Part shown: positions 29,992 to 38,674 of the stretch, piece by piece
Position numbering within the stretch: position 1 is the first letter of the stretch
How the letters are laid out: each line of letters begins with the position of its first letter
DNA from: Parahaliea mediterranea
Lineage (GTDB): Bacteria; Pseudomonadota; Gammaproteobacteria; Pseudomonadales; Halieaceae
Length of the DNA: 64,000 bases
Reading direction: 5' to 3'
Assembly (NCBI RefSeq): GCF_003402235.1
Contig: NZ_QEWO01000002.1
Coordinates: forward strand, 124,001-188,000
Program-made: the position numbers and the translations under genes
Notes under the pieces: generated by a model
What the model saw: the letters and a program-made list of their open reading frames with translations, nothing else
Database searches by the model: none
Told to the model about the DNA's origin: nothing

Positions 29992-30774
29992 TCAGGACTT
30001 GCTTGCCGCCTTCCTCGGGGCTGCCTTGCGAGCGGCCACCTTGCGCTTGGGTGCCGCCTTGCGCGCCGCCGCCTTCTTCCTGGCGGGTGCCTTGCGAGCC
30101 GCGGCCTTTTTCTTCGCGGGCGCCTTGCGTGCAGTTGCTTTACGCTTGGGCGCAGCCTTGCTTGCTGCGGCTTTTTTGCGCTTGGGCTTGGCGGCGGCTT
30201 TTTTCTGGGCGGCCTTCTGCTTGGCAGCGGCCTTCTTCTCAATCGCCTTCAGCTCACGTTCGAGCTTTTTCTCCAGCGCCGATAGCTTCTTACCATCAGC
30301 ACGGACCCGTGTTTTGCTCCAGGTGGCGGCGTACTTGGCCAGCGCCTTCGCCTTGTCGGCTTCGGTCTTAGCGGCAAGTTCTGCCTTTTTCAGTAACAGC
30401 TTTTCTTTCAGCGCCAGGCGCGACGCCTTCAGCTTGGCGTCGTCCGCCGCCTCGCTGACCCGCTTGCGCGCCGTGGCAATGCGCTCACGCACAGCCTTGA
30501 CCCGGGCGGAAGCCTTGGATGATGCCAGCGCCGCACTCTTCGATGCACGCTTGTCTGCCTTTGCCTTGGCTGCCGCTACGCGTTTGCGAGCTTCCGCCAG
30601 TTTTTTCTGCTCCGTTTCCAGGCCCTTCTGCAGCTTGTCCAGCGCATCGTTCGCGCGTTTCAAAGCCGGTGTAACAGCAGGCTTGGCGGCTGCCTTCCTG
30701 CGGGGGGCTTTCCTGGCCACGGCTTTCTTCGCCGGTGCCTTACGGGAAGCTGCCTTCTTCTTAGCGGTTGCCAT
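29992..30774 (-). CDS. Histone H1-like, Lys/Ala-rich nucleoid protein (AlgP-type)
   Basis: 260 residues dominated by Lys, Ala and Arg. The N-terminus has KKKAASRKAPAKKA-type repeats, the middle (residues about 40-180) is a charged coiled-coil region, and the C-terminus is an array of KAAARKAP-like units comparable to Pseudomonas AlgP and eukaryotic H1 tails. Such proteins bind DNA non-specifically and influence transcription. The start at 30774 (MATAKKK) is clear. The repeat composition produces a long open frame on the opposite strand that is not coding. A long upstream gap, over 1 kb to the island edge, holds no gene. Confidence 0.85.
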   Translation of the reverse strand: MATAKKKAASRKAPAKKAVARKAPRRKAAAKPAVTPALKRANDALDKLQKGLETEQKKLAEARKRVAAAKAKADKRASKSAALASSKASARVKAVRERIATARKRVSEAADDAKLKASRLALKEKLLLKKAELAAKTEADKAKALAKYAATWSKTRVRADGKKLSALEKKLERELKAIEKKAAAKQKAAQKKAAAKPKRKKAAASKAAPKRKATARKAPAKKKAAARKAPARKKAAARKAAPKRKVAARKAAPRKAASKS

Positions 30775-31540
30775 GTCGCAAATCTCCACGGTTGTGATAC
30801 GGGTGACGCCCCAACAAAATAACAACAATCCCAAAAGCACACAACAAAATGCTCAGGCGTAATAGTCTGTAAATAAACGGGTTTGCGGCGTTATCGGCTG
30901 CTCGCCGCAAGCGCGCTGCAAGAACACGATCAACAGCAAACAATTTATAAGACCTCACAAAACACTATAAATATAGGGATTTAATACATCCGGCGTTTGC
31001 CAGGCAAAAAATTTCGCTTGCACCCTATCGCCAGAAACCGGCATAGCAACACGCCAAACGGCAAAAAAATCGTGCGAAAAAAATTTTATGCATTATTGCA
31101 GTTTTTGCCCGTACAACACCCACATCACCATACGCGCAACGCGCACATCATCACGCTCGTACTACAACAGCAACAACCCTGGCGATAAAAGCTCGCGCTG
31201 GCGAGGTGGCAATCCATTCTCCTTGCCTGCAAACCAGCGTCACGCTGTTGCCTCGCAACACGAACAACATGCCAAGTGGGAGAACGAAAAAAGGACGATT
31301 CACAGCGCGCATCGTTGCATGCGCGCGAACCTCAAATGACGAACAACCTGCTGCACCTAATCGCTGCCACGAAAAGATTGATCGACGCAGCCGATGAGTT
31401 AACACCGGTGATTTGATAAAGGGTGAAGACCGCCTTTTTCTCCTTCGCCGAAACGCAGACAACGGTGCTGGTGCCACCACATCAACCCCGACAAGATGGC
31501 AACGTCCAGCCCCGCCTCGAAGGGTCTGCGACACACCCTT
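30775..31540. other. Gene-free stretch upstream of the H1-like gene
   Basis: About 770 bp between the H1-like gene and the first tRNA-derived repeat unit. Base composition shifts toward AT around 30940-31100, probably the promoter region of the H1-like gene. No supported coding sequence, RNA gene or mobile-element fragment was found. Confidence 0.4.
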
Positions 31541-31713
31541 AACCAGACAGAGCGCGCAGGGTTCAATACGGAGCAAACCGCTCGGTTTCGAATCGAGGAT
31601 GGCTCAATGGGCTGTCAACAAACTTCCAGCCTTTCGAAGGGAGGTTAGACAAGTGGAGCTATAACGGCCGGGATCGCATTCGACATCGGACCACAGGCGG
31701 TTCGATGAGACAT

Positions 31714-31746
31714 AAAAAAACCTCGAGCCTTTCGACTCGGGGGTTT
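31714..31746 (-). terminator. Intrinsic terminator, second copy (minus strand)
   Basis: On the minus strand the stem CCCGAGTCGAAAGGCTCGAGG is followed by TTTTTTT. It is the same hairpin as at 31811-31842, one repeat unit further from attL. Confidence 0.6.
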
Positions 31747-31810
31747 GTTTGGTAGAGCTAAGGGCCGGGGTCGCGTTCGACATCGGGCCGCAGGCGGTTC
31801 GATGGGGCAT

Positions 31811-31842
31811 AAAAAAACCTCGGGCCTTTCGACTCGAGGTTT
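31811..31842 (-). terminator. Intrinsic terminator of the ancestral tRNA-Ala transcript
   Basis: Read on the minus strand, CCTCGAGTCGAAAGGCCCGAGG forms a hairpin followed by seven T. It lies immediately beyond the truncated tRNA end at attL, where the tRNA-Ala terminator would be expected before the island inserted. Confidence 0.75.
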
Positions 31843-31846
31843 AGAT

Positions 31847-31895
31847 TGGTGGAGCTATGCGGGATCGAACCGCAGACCTCAACACTGCCAGTGTT
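31847..31895 (-). repeat. attL: 3' portion of tRNA-Ala
   Basis: 49 bp matching 50603-50651 with two mismatches, covering CCA, acceptor arm, T arm, variable loop and most of the anticodon stem-loop. The two differences (positions 12 and 28 of the repeat) are the two sides of one T-stem base pair, so pairing is kept. To the right the match ends sharply in AT-rich island DNA. Confidence 0.85.
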
Positions 31896-32235
31896 TTTGA
31901 AAAAACTCATGTATCCATTTGTTTTTAAAGGGTTTTACTTGAATTTCTGTACACTAAAACCCGTGTACTTAGGGGTCTTAGGGGTAGTTGCGTCAACATT
32001 ATGTGTGCCATCCAAGTAGAAGGCTTCGAGCCGGAATTCATGCTTTCGCCACCGCACAAATGGCCATTTTCTAACCACCCATGCCAAAAGAAAAAATTGG
32101 GGCCGGTCATATTCCAAATTCATAGCAGGAAAAGGATTTGTTCATTTTTTGATCGATAATTCTCATCTATATTTTTGTCGCCTACTTGGACTCCAATGTA
32201 CCGGGGCCACTTTCGTAACCCATTTATTGTTCTGA
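31896..32235. other. Gene-free island edge with an inverted repeat
   Basis: AT-rich sequence inside attL. GTACAC (31949-31954) and GTGTAC (31963-31968) form an inverted repeat that could relate to the GTACAAA arm-type sites at the other end, but the match is partial. No coding sequence is supported. Confidence 0.35.
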
Positions 32236-32370
32236 GGAGAACCATTAGCGGACACTACTACGGCAGTCTACGTTGACGCTGAGTTACCATCCGGTCAGCG
32301 CTGTAGTGATGATCGAAATTGCTCGCAGACGCCAAAAAGTGTATACTTTGGCGACATACCGACTTCGCGA

Positions 32371-32844
32371 TTGGATTGGTCACTGCACACCTACGAAGCT
32401 CCGTTTCTGCTATTCGTCTTCTACCCCGATCTTTGCTGGGGGAACCTTCTTCACCCTGTATCCAATACAACGGTCCTTGATCTTCCGAAGCAGGGTATCG
32501 AAACAGAACCTTTTAGGCTTCACGCACACTCTAGCCTGACTATCGAGATATCTAGTTATCTAGCATACCTCTCCAAACACCACCTATTGCTTCGTTTTAA
32601 CGAGCCCGAAATCAATGGGGTCATGGAACTCGATTCTGATCCCGACATCGACGAATACGAAGAGATCGAGATTGACTATGGCATACTGTCGTTTCACCTC
32701 CCTGCCGCAGTTCAGGCCCTCACAGGGCTATCCAACGAAGTGGGCTTCAGCTTTATCGATGGGATGCTGTACTCAACAACCTACCTCGACATAGAAGTAG
32801 TTCACGGAATCGAATCCAGTACAACACGAGCTGCACAGATATGA
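32371..32844 (+). CDS. Hypothetical protein, probably 5'-truncated
   Basis: An open frame runs from 32236 to 32844, but the first usable start is a TTG at 32371 without a clear ribosome site, giving 157 residues. The upstream part of the frame (AVYVDAELPSG...) reads like protein, so the gene has probably lost its 5' end. The product has mixed alpha/beta character with an acidic loop (LDSDPDIDEYEEIEIDYG). It overlaps the next gene by four bases (ATGA), so the pair was made together. No family was recognised. Confidence 0.45.
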   Translation: MDWSLHTYEAPFLLFVFYPDLCWGNLLHPVSNTTVLDLPKQGIETEPFRLHAHSSLTIEISSYLAYLSKHHLLLRFNEPEINGVMELDSDPDIDEYEEIEIDYGILSFHLPAAVQALTGLSNEVGFSFIDGMLYSTTYLDIEVVHGIESSTTRAAQI

Positions 32845-33050
32845 TGGAATGGGGAAACATTAAACCAGAGAACCGCATCAAAGCTTTACACCGCAGACTC
32901 GATGATCTGCTCGAAAACCCAGCCAGTAAGTTCATTCATTTTGACATTGTTGAGGGCTTCACGTTCTTGGGTTTAACCAGCTATCACTATAAGGGGAAGC
33001 TAATCAAACTAAACGACAGCAAAGATTTCAGAGTGATCTTCGAAGTCTGA
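32841..33050 (+). CDS. Small hypothetical protein coupled to the preceding gene
   Basis: 69 residues (MMEWGNIKPENRIKALHRR...). An amphipathic helix rich in Arg/Leu is followed by probable beta strands. The start overlaps the stop of the upstream gene by four bases. A large-plus-small overlapping pair resembles toxin/antitoxin or effector/immunity layouts, but there is no motif to support either. The dispersed repeat copy A begins immediately after its stop. Confidence 0.45.
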   Translation: MMEWGNIKPENRIKALHRRLDDLLENPASKFIHFDIVEGFTFLGLTSYHYKGKLIKLNDSKDFRVIFEV

Positions 33051-33051
33051 G

Positions 33052-33200
33052 GTCTCGGTAAAGTCGTCCAGCGGTTAAAAGCGCGCGAATTGATTATTTT
33101 TTAACCAATTCAAAGGGGGGCGCACCTTCACTTTGATATCAATAAGTAAGCAAGTACCAACTTTTAAGTGCGATTAAAGCAGCCACACATCACAGGACGT
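33052..33200. repeat. Dispersed imperfect repeat, copy A
   Basis: About 150 bp with strong similarity to 40534-40684. Shared segments include GGTCTCGGTAAA, TCGTCCAGCGGTTAAAAGCG, GAATTGATTATTTTTT and CACGTCACAG-like 3' ends. The copies are diverged (clear mismatches about every ten bases). The element has no clear coding capacity. Confidence 0.7.
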
Positions 33201-33285
33201 ACAAACCAACTTCCATCAATAAAAAAGTCTCTCGATCAATTTAAATACCGCCGAGGCCTCCAGTGAAGAGATGTACTTCTTAAAT

Positions 33286-33708
33286 TCATGACTCACAAAA
33301 AAAACTAGATGTCCCATCAAGGAAGCAACTTCCGAAAACCACCTCAGATACCACCAAAACCACTAATAGAAGAAAAGGTATTACTCGACCCTTTATGCAC
33401 CAAACAGGAAACTGCAGAAAGATATAGGCCAGAAATGAGATCAACAGGAAAGCAACCAATGTCAGAAGAGGGTCAACCCCTCCAGCACAAATAGTATCTG
33501 TTCGTTGGAACGTTTGAATAAATAAAACAACTGGCGTGGAAGTCAGTAGTGCTCGGGTTGCAGACACTGCCGCAACTTCTTTCGCTTCATCCCAATTTTC
33601 ACAATTAAACTCATGCTCTTTGGCCAAAGTAGGAGCTAAAGCAATACCTAGCTTAACAAACGCACTAACAAGCATCCACCCCCATATCGATGCCCATTCA
33701 AATTCCAC
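33286..33708 (-). CDS. Membrane protein of unknown function
   Basis: 140 residues with three to four hydrophobic segments (IWGWMLVSAFVKLGIALAP, LLTSTPVVLFIQTF, LLTLVAFLLISFLAYIFLQF, VIPFLLLVVLVVSEVVFG). The start is GTG at 33708, two bases after the stop of the upstream gene (AAGG precedes it). It is the last gene of a three-gene minus-strand unit (34721-33286). No family recognised. Confidence 0.55.
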   Translation of the reverse strand: MEFEWASIWGWMLVSAFVKLGIALAPTLAKEHEFNCENWDEAKEVAAVSATRALLTSTPVVLFIQTFQRTDTICAGGVDPLLTLVAFLLISFLAYIFLQFPVWCIKGRVIPFLLLVVLVVSEVVFGSCFLDGTSSFFCES

Positions 33709-33709
33709 T

Positions 33710-34114
33710 CTATTTTACCTTAACTTTTTCTTTTACATTATACGTACTTGGTATCGGGTTTTGGCCCACCACATCAGTTCGCGCAACCAAGCTACACATT
33801 CCGACATCTATCGCCACCCACTCCCCCACATCTTGCGACATTCTATTGGGAAAAAAACCAACCCGGCCCCCGACCTGAAATTTTCCCGGACCAGACCCTC
33901 CATTCTTAAATCTTGACTTAGCCACCTTGGCTAATTCCGAGTTATGCGATATAACTTCACAATCGTAGGGCATGTTGCTGTGGTTCAGGCAATTGAGCAG
34001 AAGGTCTCCAGCGCTAATCGAGCTGGAATTTGATTTTTTTGTGGATTTTGGTTTAGCAACTAAACGAATCCAACCACCATTAACATTGACCCGATCACCC
34101 ATATACTTGCTCAC
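33710..34114 (-). CDS. Hypothetical protein, middle gene of island operon
   Basis: 134 residues, probably cytoplasmic, with a Ser-rich segment (KSTKKSNSSSISAGDLLLNCLN) and a possible beta-barrel-like C-terminus. Starts at GTG 34114 or ATG 34102; either overlaps the end of the upstream gene. No catalytic motif seen. Confidence 0.5.
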   Translation of the reverse strand: MSKYMGDRVNVNGGWIRLVAKPKSTKKSNSSSISAGDLLLNCLNHSNMPYDCEVISHNSELAKVAKSRFKNGGSGPGKFQVGGRVGFFPNRMSQDVGEWVAIDVGMCSLVARTDVVGQNPIPSTYNVKEKVKVK

Positions 34115-34721
34115 CCAAGTTGTTTTCGCTGCACAAGCCTTTCAACAGGCTTTCAGTCAATTTTCGACTTTCACTAAGCTTGTGATTTTCGTGGCTACTT
34201 GAAAGAAGATCTGAAAAATTTCGAAGTTGCGTGGAGGGGGCCATGATGGTGGCCGACGTGTACTGCTCTGTTAATCGATCGAGAATCAGCTCAACTTGAA
34301 TATCACGATCTCCAATGACCATCATAATCGGCTTGGTATATCCATGTTGGTGAAAACTCCTAACAAAATCAGAAACGACTTTCTCGGAAGCGGTAGCGGA
34401 AAGGTCATGCTCGCTTATTCTTTCAAATACACTTCTCTCAGAGAAATTGTCAATAATATCCTGAGCCTCATCTTCATTTTCGTAAAGAACACTGCCAACC
34501 AAATTATCAATTTTTAGTTTTACGAATTCCCGAGCAACCCCAGCTAATACCTCCTGCCAGGATCGACTACTGTCCAACCTCCAGCCAATAACCCAGCTAT
34601 CCCCTTCAATATTGCCATAGCCGACTACAACAGGCTCACCATTTAAGGTGGCGACCCTACGTCTAGGCTGCGCAGAATTCGTATCTGTTATATACTCAGT
34701 AATAAGAATCACCTCGCTCAT
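34095..34721 (-). CDS. Hypothetical protein, first gene of island operon
   Basis: 208 residues. ATG 34721 follows AAGGAG at good distance. The sequence starts with strand-rich segments (VILITEYITDTNSAQPRRRVATLNGEPVV region), then an acidic helical part (ENEDEAQDIIDNFSER), then KPIMMVIGDRDIQVELILDRL, which resembles a Rossmann-like strand-loop-helix. It overlaps the next gene by about 20 bp, so the three genes form one transcript. Function unknown. Confidence 0.55.
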   Translation of the reverse strand: MSEVILITEYITDTNSAQPRRRVATLNGEPVVVGYGNIEGDSWVIGWRLDSSRSWQEVLAGVAREFVKLKIDNLVGSVLYENEDEAQDIIDNFSERSVFERISEHDLSATASEKVVSDFVRSFHQHGYTKPIMMVIGDRDIQVELILDRLTEQYTSATIMAPSTQLRNFSDLLSSSHENHKLSESRKLTESLLKGLCSENNLGEQVYG

Positions 34722-34830
34722 ATTACACACTCCTTACTACAGGAACCCCCAACCACAGTTAACACATAGACCACAGTCGCACAATTGACAACCCCGAAAA
34801 TTCGATTTTTATCCGCCTCCCTGGAAAGAC

Positions 34831-35185
34831 ATGCGCCCTCGAGAGCGAGCCATTGATGTGAAAACGCTTCACGCCAAAATCGACCAGCTGACTCTAGAGA
34901 ACGATTTTAGAAGGTGCGCACACCAAGGCGGATTTGCTGAGCGAAAAGCAATGATCGTCTGCACCTAGAGCTGCGTTTGCCGGTGCTGATATACTGCGCG
35001 ACCTGATTCGTCAGGATCGCCATCAGGTAGGGCGAGGAAAAATATCCGATGAAGCTGACGGACATCGAAGCGCCCAACCCAAACCAAAGACGACACAGTG
35101 TCATCCAGCGCACCCCGTCTACCCCACTTACTCAAAATGCCTTGCCATCATCCGCCCCAACTAGACGAGGGCAATATGACCATGT
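34831..35185 (+). pseudogene. IS3-family transposase remnant
   Basis: Broken pieces of both reading frames can be read. First comes VKTLHAKIDQLTLENDF (end of OrfA), then HLELRLP and RDLIRQDRHQVGR (OrfB, cf. RDLLRQQGHxVGR). Then come PKPKTTQCHP, PVYPTYS and AIIRPN followed by a stop (cf. YPYLLRGLAIDRPNQVW). Frameshifts and stops separate them and most of the catalytic DDE region is gone. No inverted repeats were found. The rest of 34722-35558 shows no other gene. Confidence 0.72.
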
Positions 35186-35558
35186 CTCCTATGCACCAGA
35201 TAACTTTCGTTTCTATGCGTATCGGCACATGGTTTATGAGCTACAAACCGACAAAACACCCGCTATCACACTCAATTAAATCGGCCTATGTTAGCCGATA
35301 TGACAAATACTGTACGCTTCCAACATAATATGTACGCAATGGATAATTGATGCTAGAAAATGAGAACGGCAATTTTATACTGGAACGCCGGTCATCGGCT
35401 TTACAACTCGCTGTAATGCAAAAAAATTTCCAGAATTTAATTTTGGCAACTGCATAAGGTATGCCAAAATTCCGGGGAAATTGCGTCGAATGCCCACCGT
35501 CCCACGGACGGACTTGCACTTTCAAGCGTTATTTATCAAGGCTTCTGAAGCCTCAAGT

Positions 35559-35702
35559 TCATATCCATCTTGCTGTAAAAGTTCTTGGCGATGCCGTCCC
35601 ACTTTCAGACTCGCCACGATCAATTCCCGTCAACTGCTCAGCACCCATGCTCTTGATATTATTTTTTAAGCCCACAAGCTCAGATATCGGGTAACGCGAC
35701 AT
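35559..35702 (-). CDS. Possible small protein (47 aa)
   Basis: ATG 35702 to TGA 35559 encodes MSRYPISELVGLKNNIKSMG... ending RTFTARWI. The composition is protein-like (helical N-terminus, Gly/Ser tail), but there is no known family. A perfect AGGCTT/AAGCCT hairpin lies just beyond its end. It is downstream of the secreted-protein gene at 36817-35744 on the same strand. Confidence 0.25.
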   Translation of the reverse strand: MSRYPISELVGLKNNIKSMGAEQLTGIDRGESESGTASPRTFTARWI

Positions 35703-35743
35703 CGGACTGGGTCCGTTGCTGGTTTGTGTCCCGGGGGCTTCCC

Positions 35744-36817
35744 TTATGGGGATTCCACTTTACAGAAGCGCACCTGGGCTTTGAGCGTGCGTGTCCCGCC
35801 ATGATTCGCCTGAAATATCGATTCACAGAACCAACCCCTTCGGTCCTGAGTCATTTCAGATTTCGAGATATGGTAACGACTACTGGCTACTATGACCGAA
35901 GCTGAACAACCGCCACCGGTCACTACCCAACCATCCTCACTGGGAAAAGATTCCGGAACTATTGCAGTGGCCGTCAAAGTGTCAACAGCACTCGGCTGCG
36001 TCGTTGATTCGTACACCTCGCATCTCAGCCTACGGGAGGAAGCGGTGGCCAGCTGAGCCTCAATTCTTTCCAGACGATTTTTCGCCGGCCCGTCAATCAT
36101 CTCCTGAAACTCGACCCGCATATCCCCTGTGTCAGTCTTCACTTTTACGTTAGCAGGAGGAAAATACTCAGCCCTTTGCTCATAGAATTGGGTGAGCTTG
36201 CTAGAGCGTGTGCAACGCAGCGATTTCGAACGCGCCGAAAGCTCTATACTTTCCGATTCACCCAGCACCTTTCCGTCAACCTTGCACTGCATGTTGTGGG
36301 TGTCGACTCCTGTTAACAGAGCACTTCCAGAGGTCTGCGAAATTTCAATGTCAACCATCCGTTGGCTTTGATCAATTGTCGGAGTAATCTTGGTCTTTTT
36401 GTTCAGTAGGTCAATGCAGGATCGCCAGGCATCCAACCCCTTGTCGTAGAGGTTCTTAGTCATAACACGGACACGTAATGCATTCCCAGTCTTATGTTCC
36501 AGGACCTCACATAATTCCTGCGTACTAAGGTCTGACCCAGCACTGTCTTGAGAGGCTCCAATACCAAGAAAGTCGCTCAGAACAGATATCTCAAGCGCGT
36601 CAGAACTCGCTCGATTAGAGATGCCAGCAACGACACTACAGTGCCGCTCGTACATCAATGAATAATACTCGTGGTCCCCCGAATAATTCATTGTGTTGGT
36701 AATCCCATGTGACAACAATCGATTACAGGGTTCGTAGTTATCCTGAGCATGGCCGGCTGAAGGAAAGAGGTACAACGCACAAGCCGCAATAAGGCAATTC
36801 TTTGCTACAGGGCACAT
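35744..36817 (-). CDS. Secreted hypothetical protein
   Basis: 357 residues with a Sec signal peptide (MCPVAKNCLIAACALYLFPSAGHAQ) and AAGGA before ATG 36817. The mature part has at least ten Cys (paired in order), suggesting disulfides in the periplasm. The middle has a coiled-coil-like run (RLERIEAQLATASSRRLRC), followed by a beta-rich C-terminal domain ending RTLKAQVRFCKVESP. No family recognised. It is on its own between repeat-bearing gaps. Confidence 0.6.
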   Translation of the reverse strand: MCPVAKNCLIAACALYLFPSAGHAQDNYEPCNRLLSHGITNTMNYSGDHEYYSLMYERHCSVVAGISNRASSDALEISVLSDFLGIGASQDSAGSDLSTQELCEVLEHKTGNALRVRVMTKNLYDKGLDAWRSCIDLLNKKTKITPTIDQSQRMVDIEISQTSGSALLTGVDTHNMQCKVDGKVLGESESIELSARSKSLRCTRSSKLTQFYEQRAEYFPPANVKVKTDTGDMRVEFQEMIDGPAKNRLERIEAQLATASSRRLRCEVYESTTQPSAVDTLTATAIVPESFPSEDGWVVTGGGCSASVIVASSRYHISKSEMTQDRRGWFCESIFQANHGGTRTLKAQVRFCKVESP

Positions 36818-36865
36818 GGGCTTATCCTTAGTGTGATTGCACAGGATTGTATTTATGCAATTCAA

Positions 36866-37551
36866 TTTAGTTCACATTTCTGAGGGTGGCAAGCTTTGAT
36901 GTAGCGATTTCATGACAGATCGCGGGCAACCACCTTGCCCACGTAGAGATAATGTCAGGAAATCGGAAGAGATTAAGGCCTCTAAACCGCCAACAAACTT
37001 AACACATTGATTAGAAAGAAAAATAATCGTCAATTTTACCCTGTAAATCCTGATGTACATTGGCGATTTGTTAGTTTAAGGGCTCATTTTACGACCTGCA
37101 ACGGACGTTTCGGGACCCAAAACCCTCTCCTAGTCAAAAATTTCTGAAAATTAGCGGTCAACTATTGTTGAAAACGACCACCGAAAAGCAACAGAATTCA
37201 AATCTTGTGATTGGTGGCATCGAGTCAAATCGAGTGTCAAAAGTGTCTGATTCCTAACATGTGAGGCTACTAGTAATGCCAAGCCTTGGCGTGGTGTGCC
37301 CCTCGACCCTCGTTGAGACTAACGCCCGCATGATGCATTGTTGACCGAATATACCCAAAAGCAAAATATCTGCTAACCTAAAAAAGAATATTACATTTCC
37401 AGAATCGAAGATCCACCTAAGTAACCCATCAATAAATTTCCAATCTTTGTGCGTCAGCGCGTATCGACGACTAGCTTAGGCTGACCAATGGAATTAGCAG
37501 GACCAATAACGTGCCAGATTATTACTGGCGAGGAAAAAGGCAGGTTAGACT
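36866..37551. other. Gene-free stretch with repeat copy C1
   Basis: Nearly 700 bp upstream of the lipase-like gene. It contains a 42-bp sequence at 37232-37273 that recurs at 38675-38715 beyond the lipase gene. Otherwise no coding or RNA feature is supported. Confidence 0.4.
37232..37273. repeat. Short direct repeat C1 flanking the lipase-like gene
   Basis: GAGTGTCAAAAGTG...ATGTGAGGCTACTAG. It matches 38675-38715 (GAGTGTTAAATGTG...ATGTGAGGCCGCTAG) with one gap and scattered changes; the ATGTGAGGC core is shared exactly. Confidence 0.5.
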
Positions 37552-38568
37552 ATGATTTTTAAAAAGCTTTGCCAGGCTTCATCAATTTTCTTGTTTATTC
37601 TAGCTTCCGGATGTGCCTCAATTCGTGGCACAGGCTTATCCATACTTCCAAAAAACTGGGGAAATGAAGAGGGATACATCTGGTGCAATGCAAGGTATCT
37701 TGATATTAATGCGTACAAAGAATCAGGTTCAGCTAAGCCAGAGAGCGACCTGAAACTAGCTTTAGCGCGCAAAGGATATATTTATGCCTTGGCGGCAGGG
37801 CTAACTCTTCAGAAATCTGGTGAGAGCGAAGACAAGCACTTTTTTGCTCCCGACAGCCTCAGACGAATTGATACCCTGAACGTAGATGATCGTAAATCTG
37901 GATTTCAAGCAAGCACATTTGAATACTATGGGTCAGGTGATCGATTTTCGTCACCCAAGATCATTATTGCCTTTCGTGGAAGCGACGAGTTTTATCCAGA
38001 TTATTTGAAGCACAACTTTGCTCTCTGGTGGGAGCCAGTCCAATTTAAACCAGCCCGTGAATACGTAAAAAAGGTCGCAAAAACGTACCCAAGCAATGAC
38101 CTCATCGCTACTGGCTTCTCTTTAGGCGGCGGCTTAGCGATACATGTGCTTCAGAGCAAACCAACATCTAGCCTAATAACACAGGCATGGGCCTTCAATC
38201 CAAGCCATCGAACCGGAGTAAAGAAATCACCAAGTGATCGACTGTATCTAGCAGCAGTAGAAGGCGAAATTTTAGAATTATTCAGAACCGATGGATTGGG
38301 AGCTATCGAAGGCCACTATTCCAATGAATACGGGCTGATTAACTCTAGCTCAATCTATGGGCATTCGCGCTGGGTACTTATTAGACAGATGCTTTACTAT
38401 GCTGATCTTGTCGAATTCGAAGAGTCTGGAAGAACTAAGAATCGTACTGAACCACTAGATATAATAATGGCTTCTAATGTACCGAATGGATGCACCGAAA
38501 AAATTCGTAGAGAGTTAGCCAACCACGGCCGCATTGCTAAGACCCAGACGAGTAGTCACTCAATTTGA
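37552..38568 (+). CDS. Lipase-like alpha/beta-hydrolase lipoprotein
   Basis: 338 residues. A lipoprotein signal with lipobox LASGC (Cys21) implies membrane anchoring. The hydrolase core has a strand with oxyanion region IIIAFRGSDEFYPDYLKHNF (class 3 lipase style) and the nucleophile elbow ATGFSLGGGLA, Ser190 in GxSxG. Acid and His partners are plausible in the C-terminal third (GHSRWVLIRQ holds a conserved-looking His). It could act on phospholipids or peptidoglycan-linked lipids. Short direct repeats flank the gene on both sides, suggesting separate acquisition. Confidence 0.68.
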   Translation: MIFKKLCQASSIFLFILASGCASIRGTGLSILPKNWGNEEGYIWCNARYLDINAYKESGSAKPESDLKLALARKGYIYALAAGLTLQKSGESEDKHFFAPDSLRRIDTLNVDDRKSGFQASTFEYYGSGDRFSSPKIIIAFRGSDEFYPDYLKHNFALWWEPVQFKPAREYVKKVAKTYPSNDLIATGFSLGGGLAIHVLQSKPTSSLITQAWAFNPSHRTGVKKSPSDRLYLAAVEGEILELFRTDGLGAIEGHYSNEYGLINSSSIYGHSRWVLIRQMLYYADLVEFEESGRTKNRTEPLDIIMASNVPNGCTEKIRRELANHGRIAKTQTSSHSI

Positions 38569-38674
38569 ACCAACCGGCTGCTGTTAAAAATTGATTTTAT
38601 GGACCGGGATTTTAATCTGCTTCTTAGCCTAATTCCAGTCTCACACCTCTTGAATAGCGATACCAGCTCAATCC

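Larger units (their letters stand above)
31541..31846. repeat. Decaying tandem array of tRNA 3'-end plus terminator units (about 98 bp)
   Basis: Two clear units and a weaker third sit next to attL. The clear ones are about 31655-31753 and 31754-31850. Each carries a degraded tRNA-Ala 3' end (AGCTATAACGGCCGGGATCG, AGCTAAGGGCCGGGGTCG), then ACATCGGRCCRCAGGCGGTTCGATG, then a hairpin around CCTCGRGCCTTTCGACTCG. The third, around 31560-31650, keeps only the hairpin shape (CTTCCAGCCTTTCGAAGGGAGG). The period is 97-99 bp. Confidence 0.6.

Noticed and set aside
29999-30862. 287-codon plus-strand frame opposite the H1-like gene
   Set aside because: It is the complement of Lys/Ala codon repeats and encodes only Ala/Leu/Phe-rich low-complexity sequence.
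31413-31664. 83-codon plus-strand frame at the island edge
   Set aside because: It reads through the decayed tRNA/terminator repeat and shows no protein-like pattern.
31847-31895. Second functional tRNA-Ala at attL
   Set aside because: Only the 3' half is present; the acceptor 5' strand and D arm are missing.
37261-37340. TAACGCCCGC near 37319 as an integron attC site
   Set aside because: The complementary core and fold of an attC were not found and no integron integrase is present.
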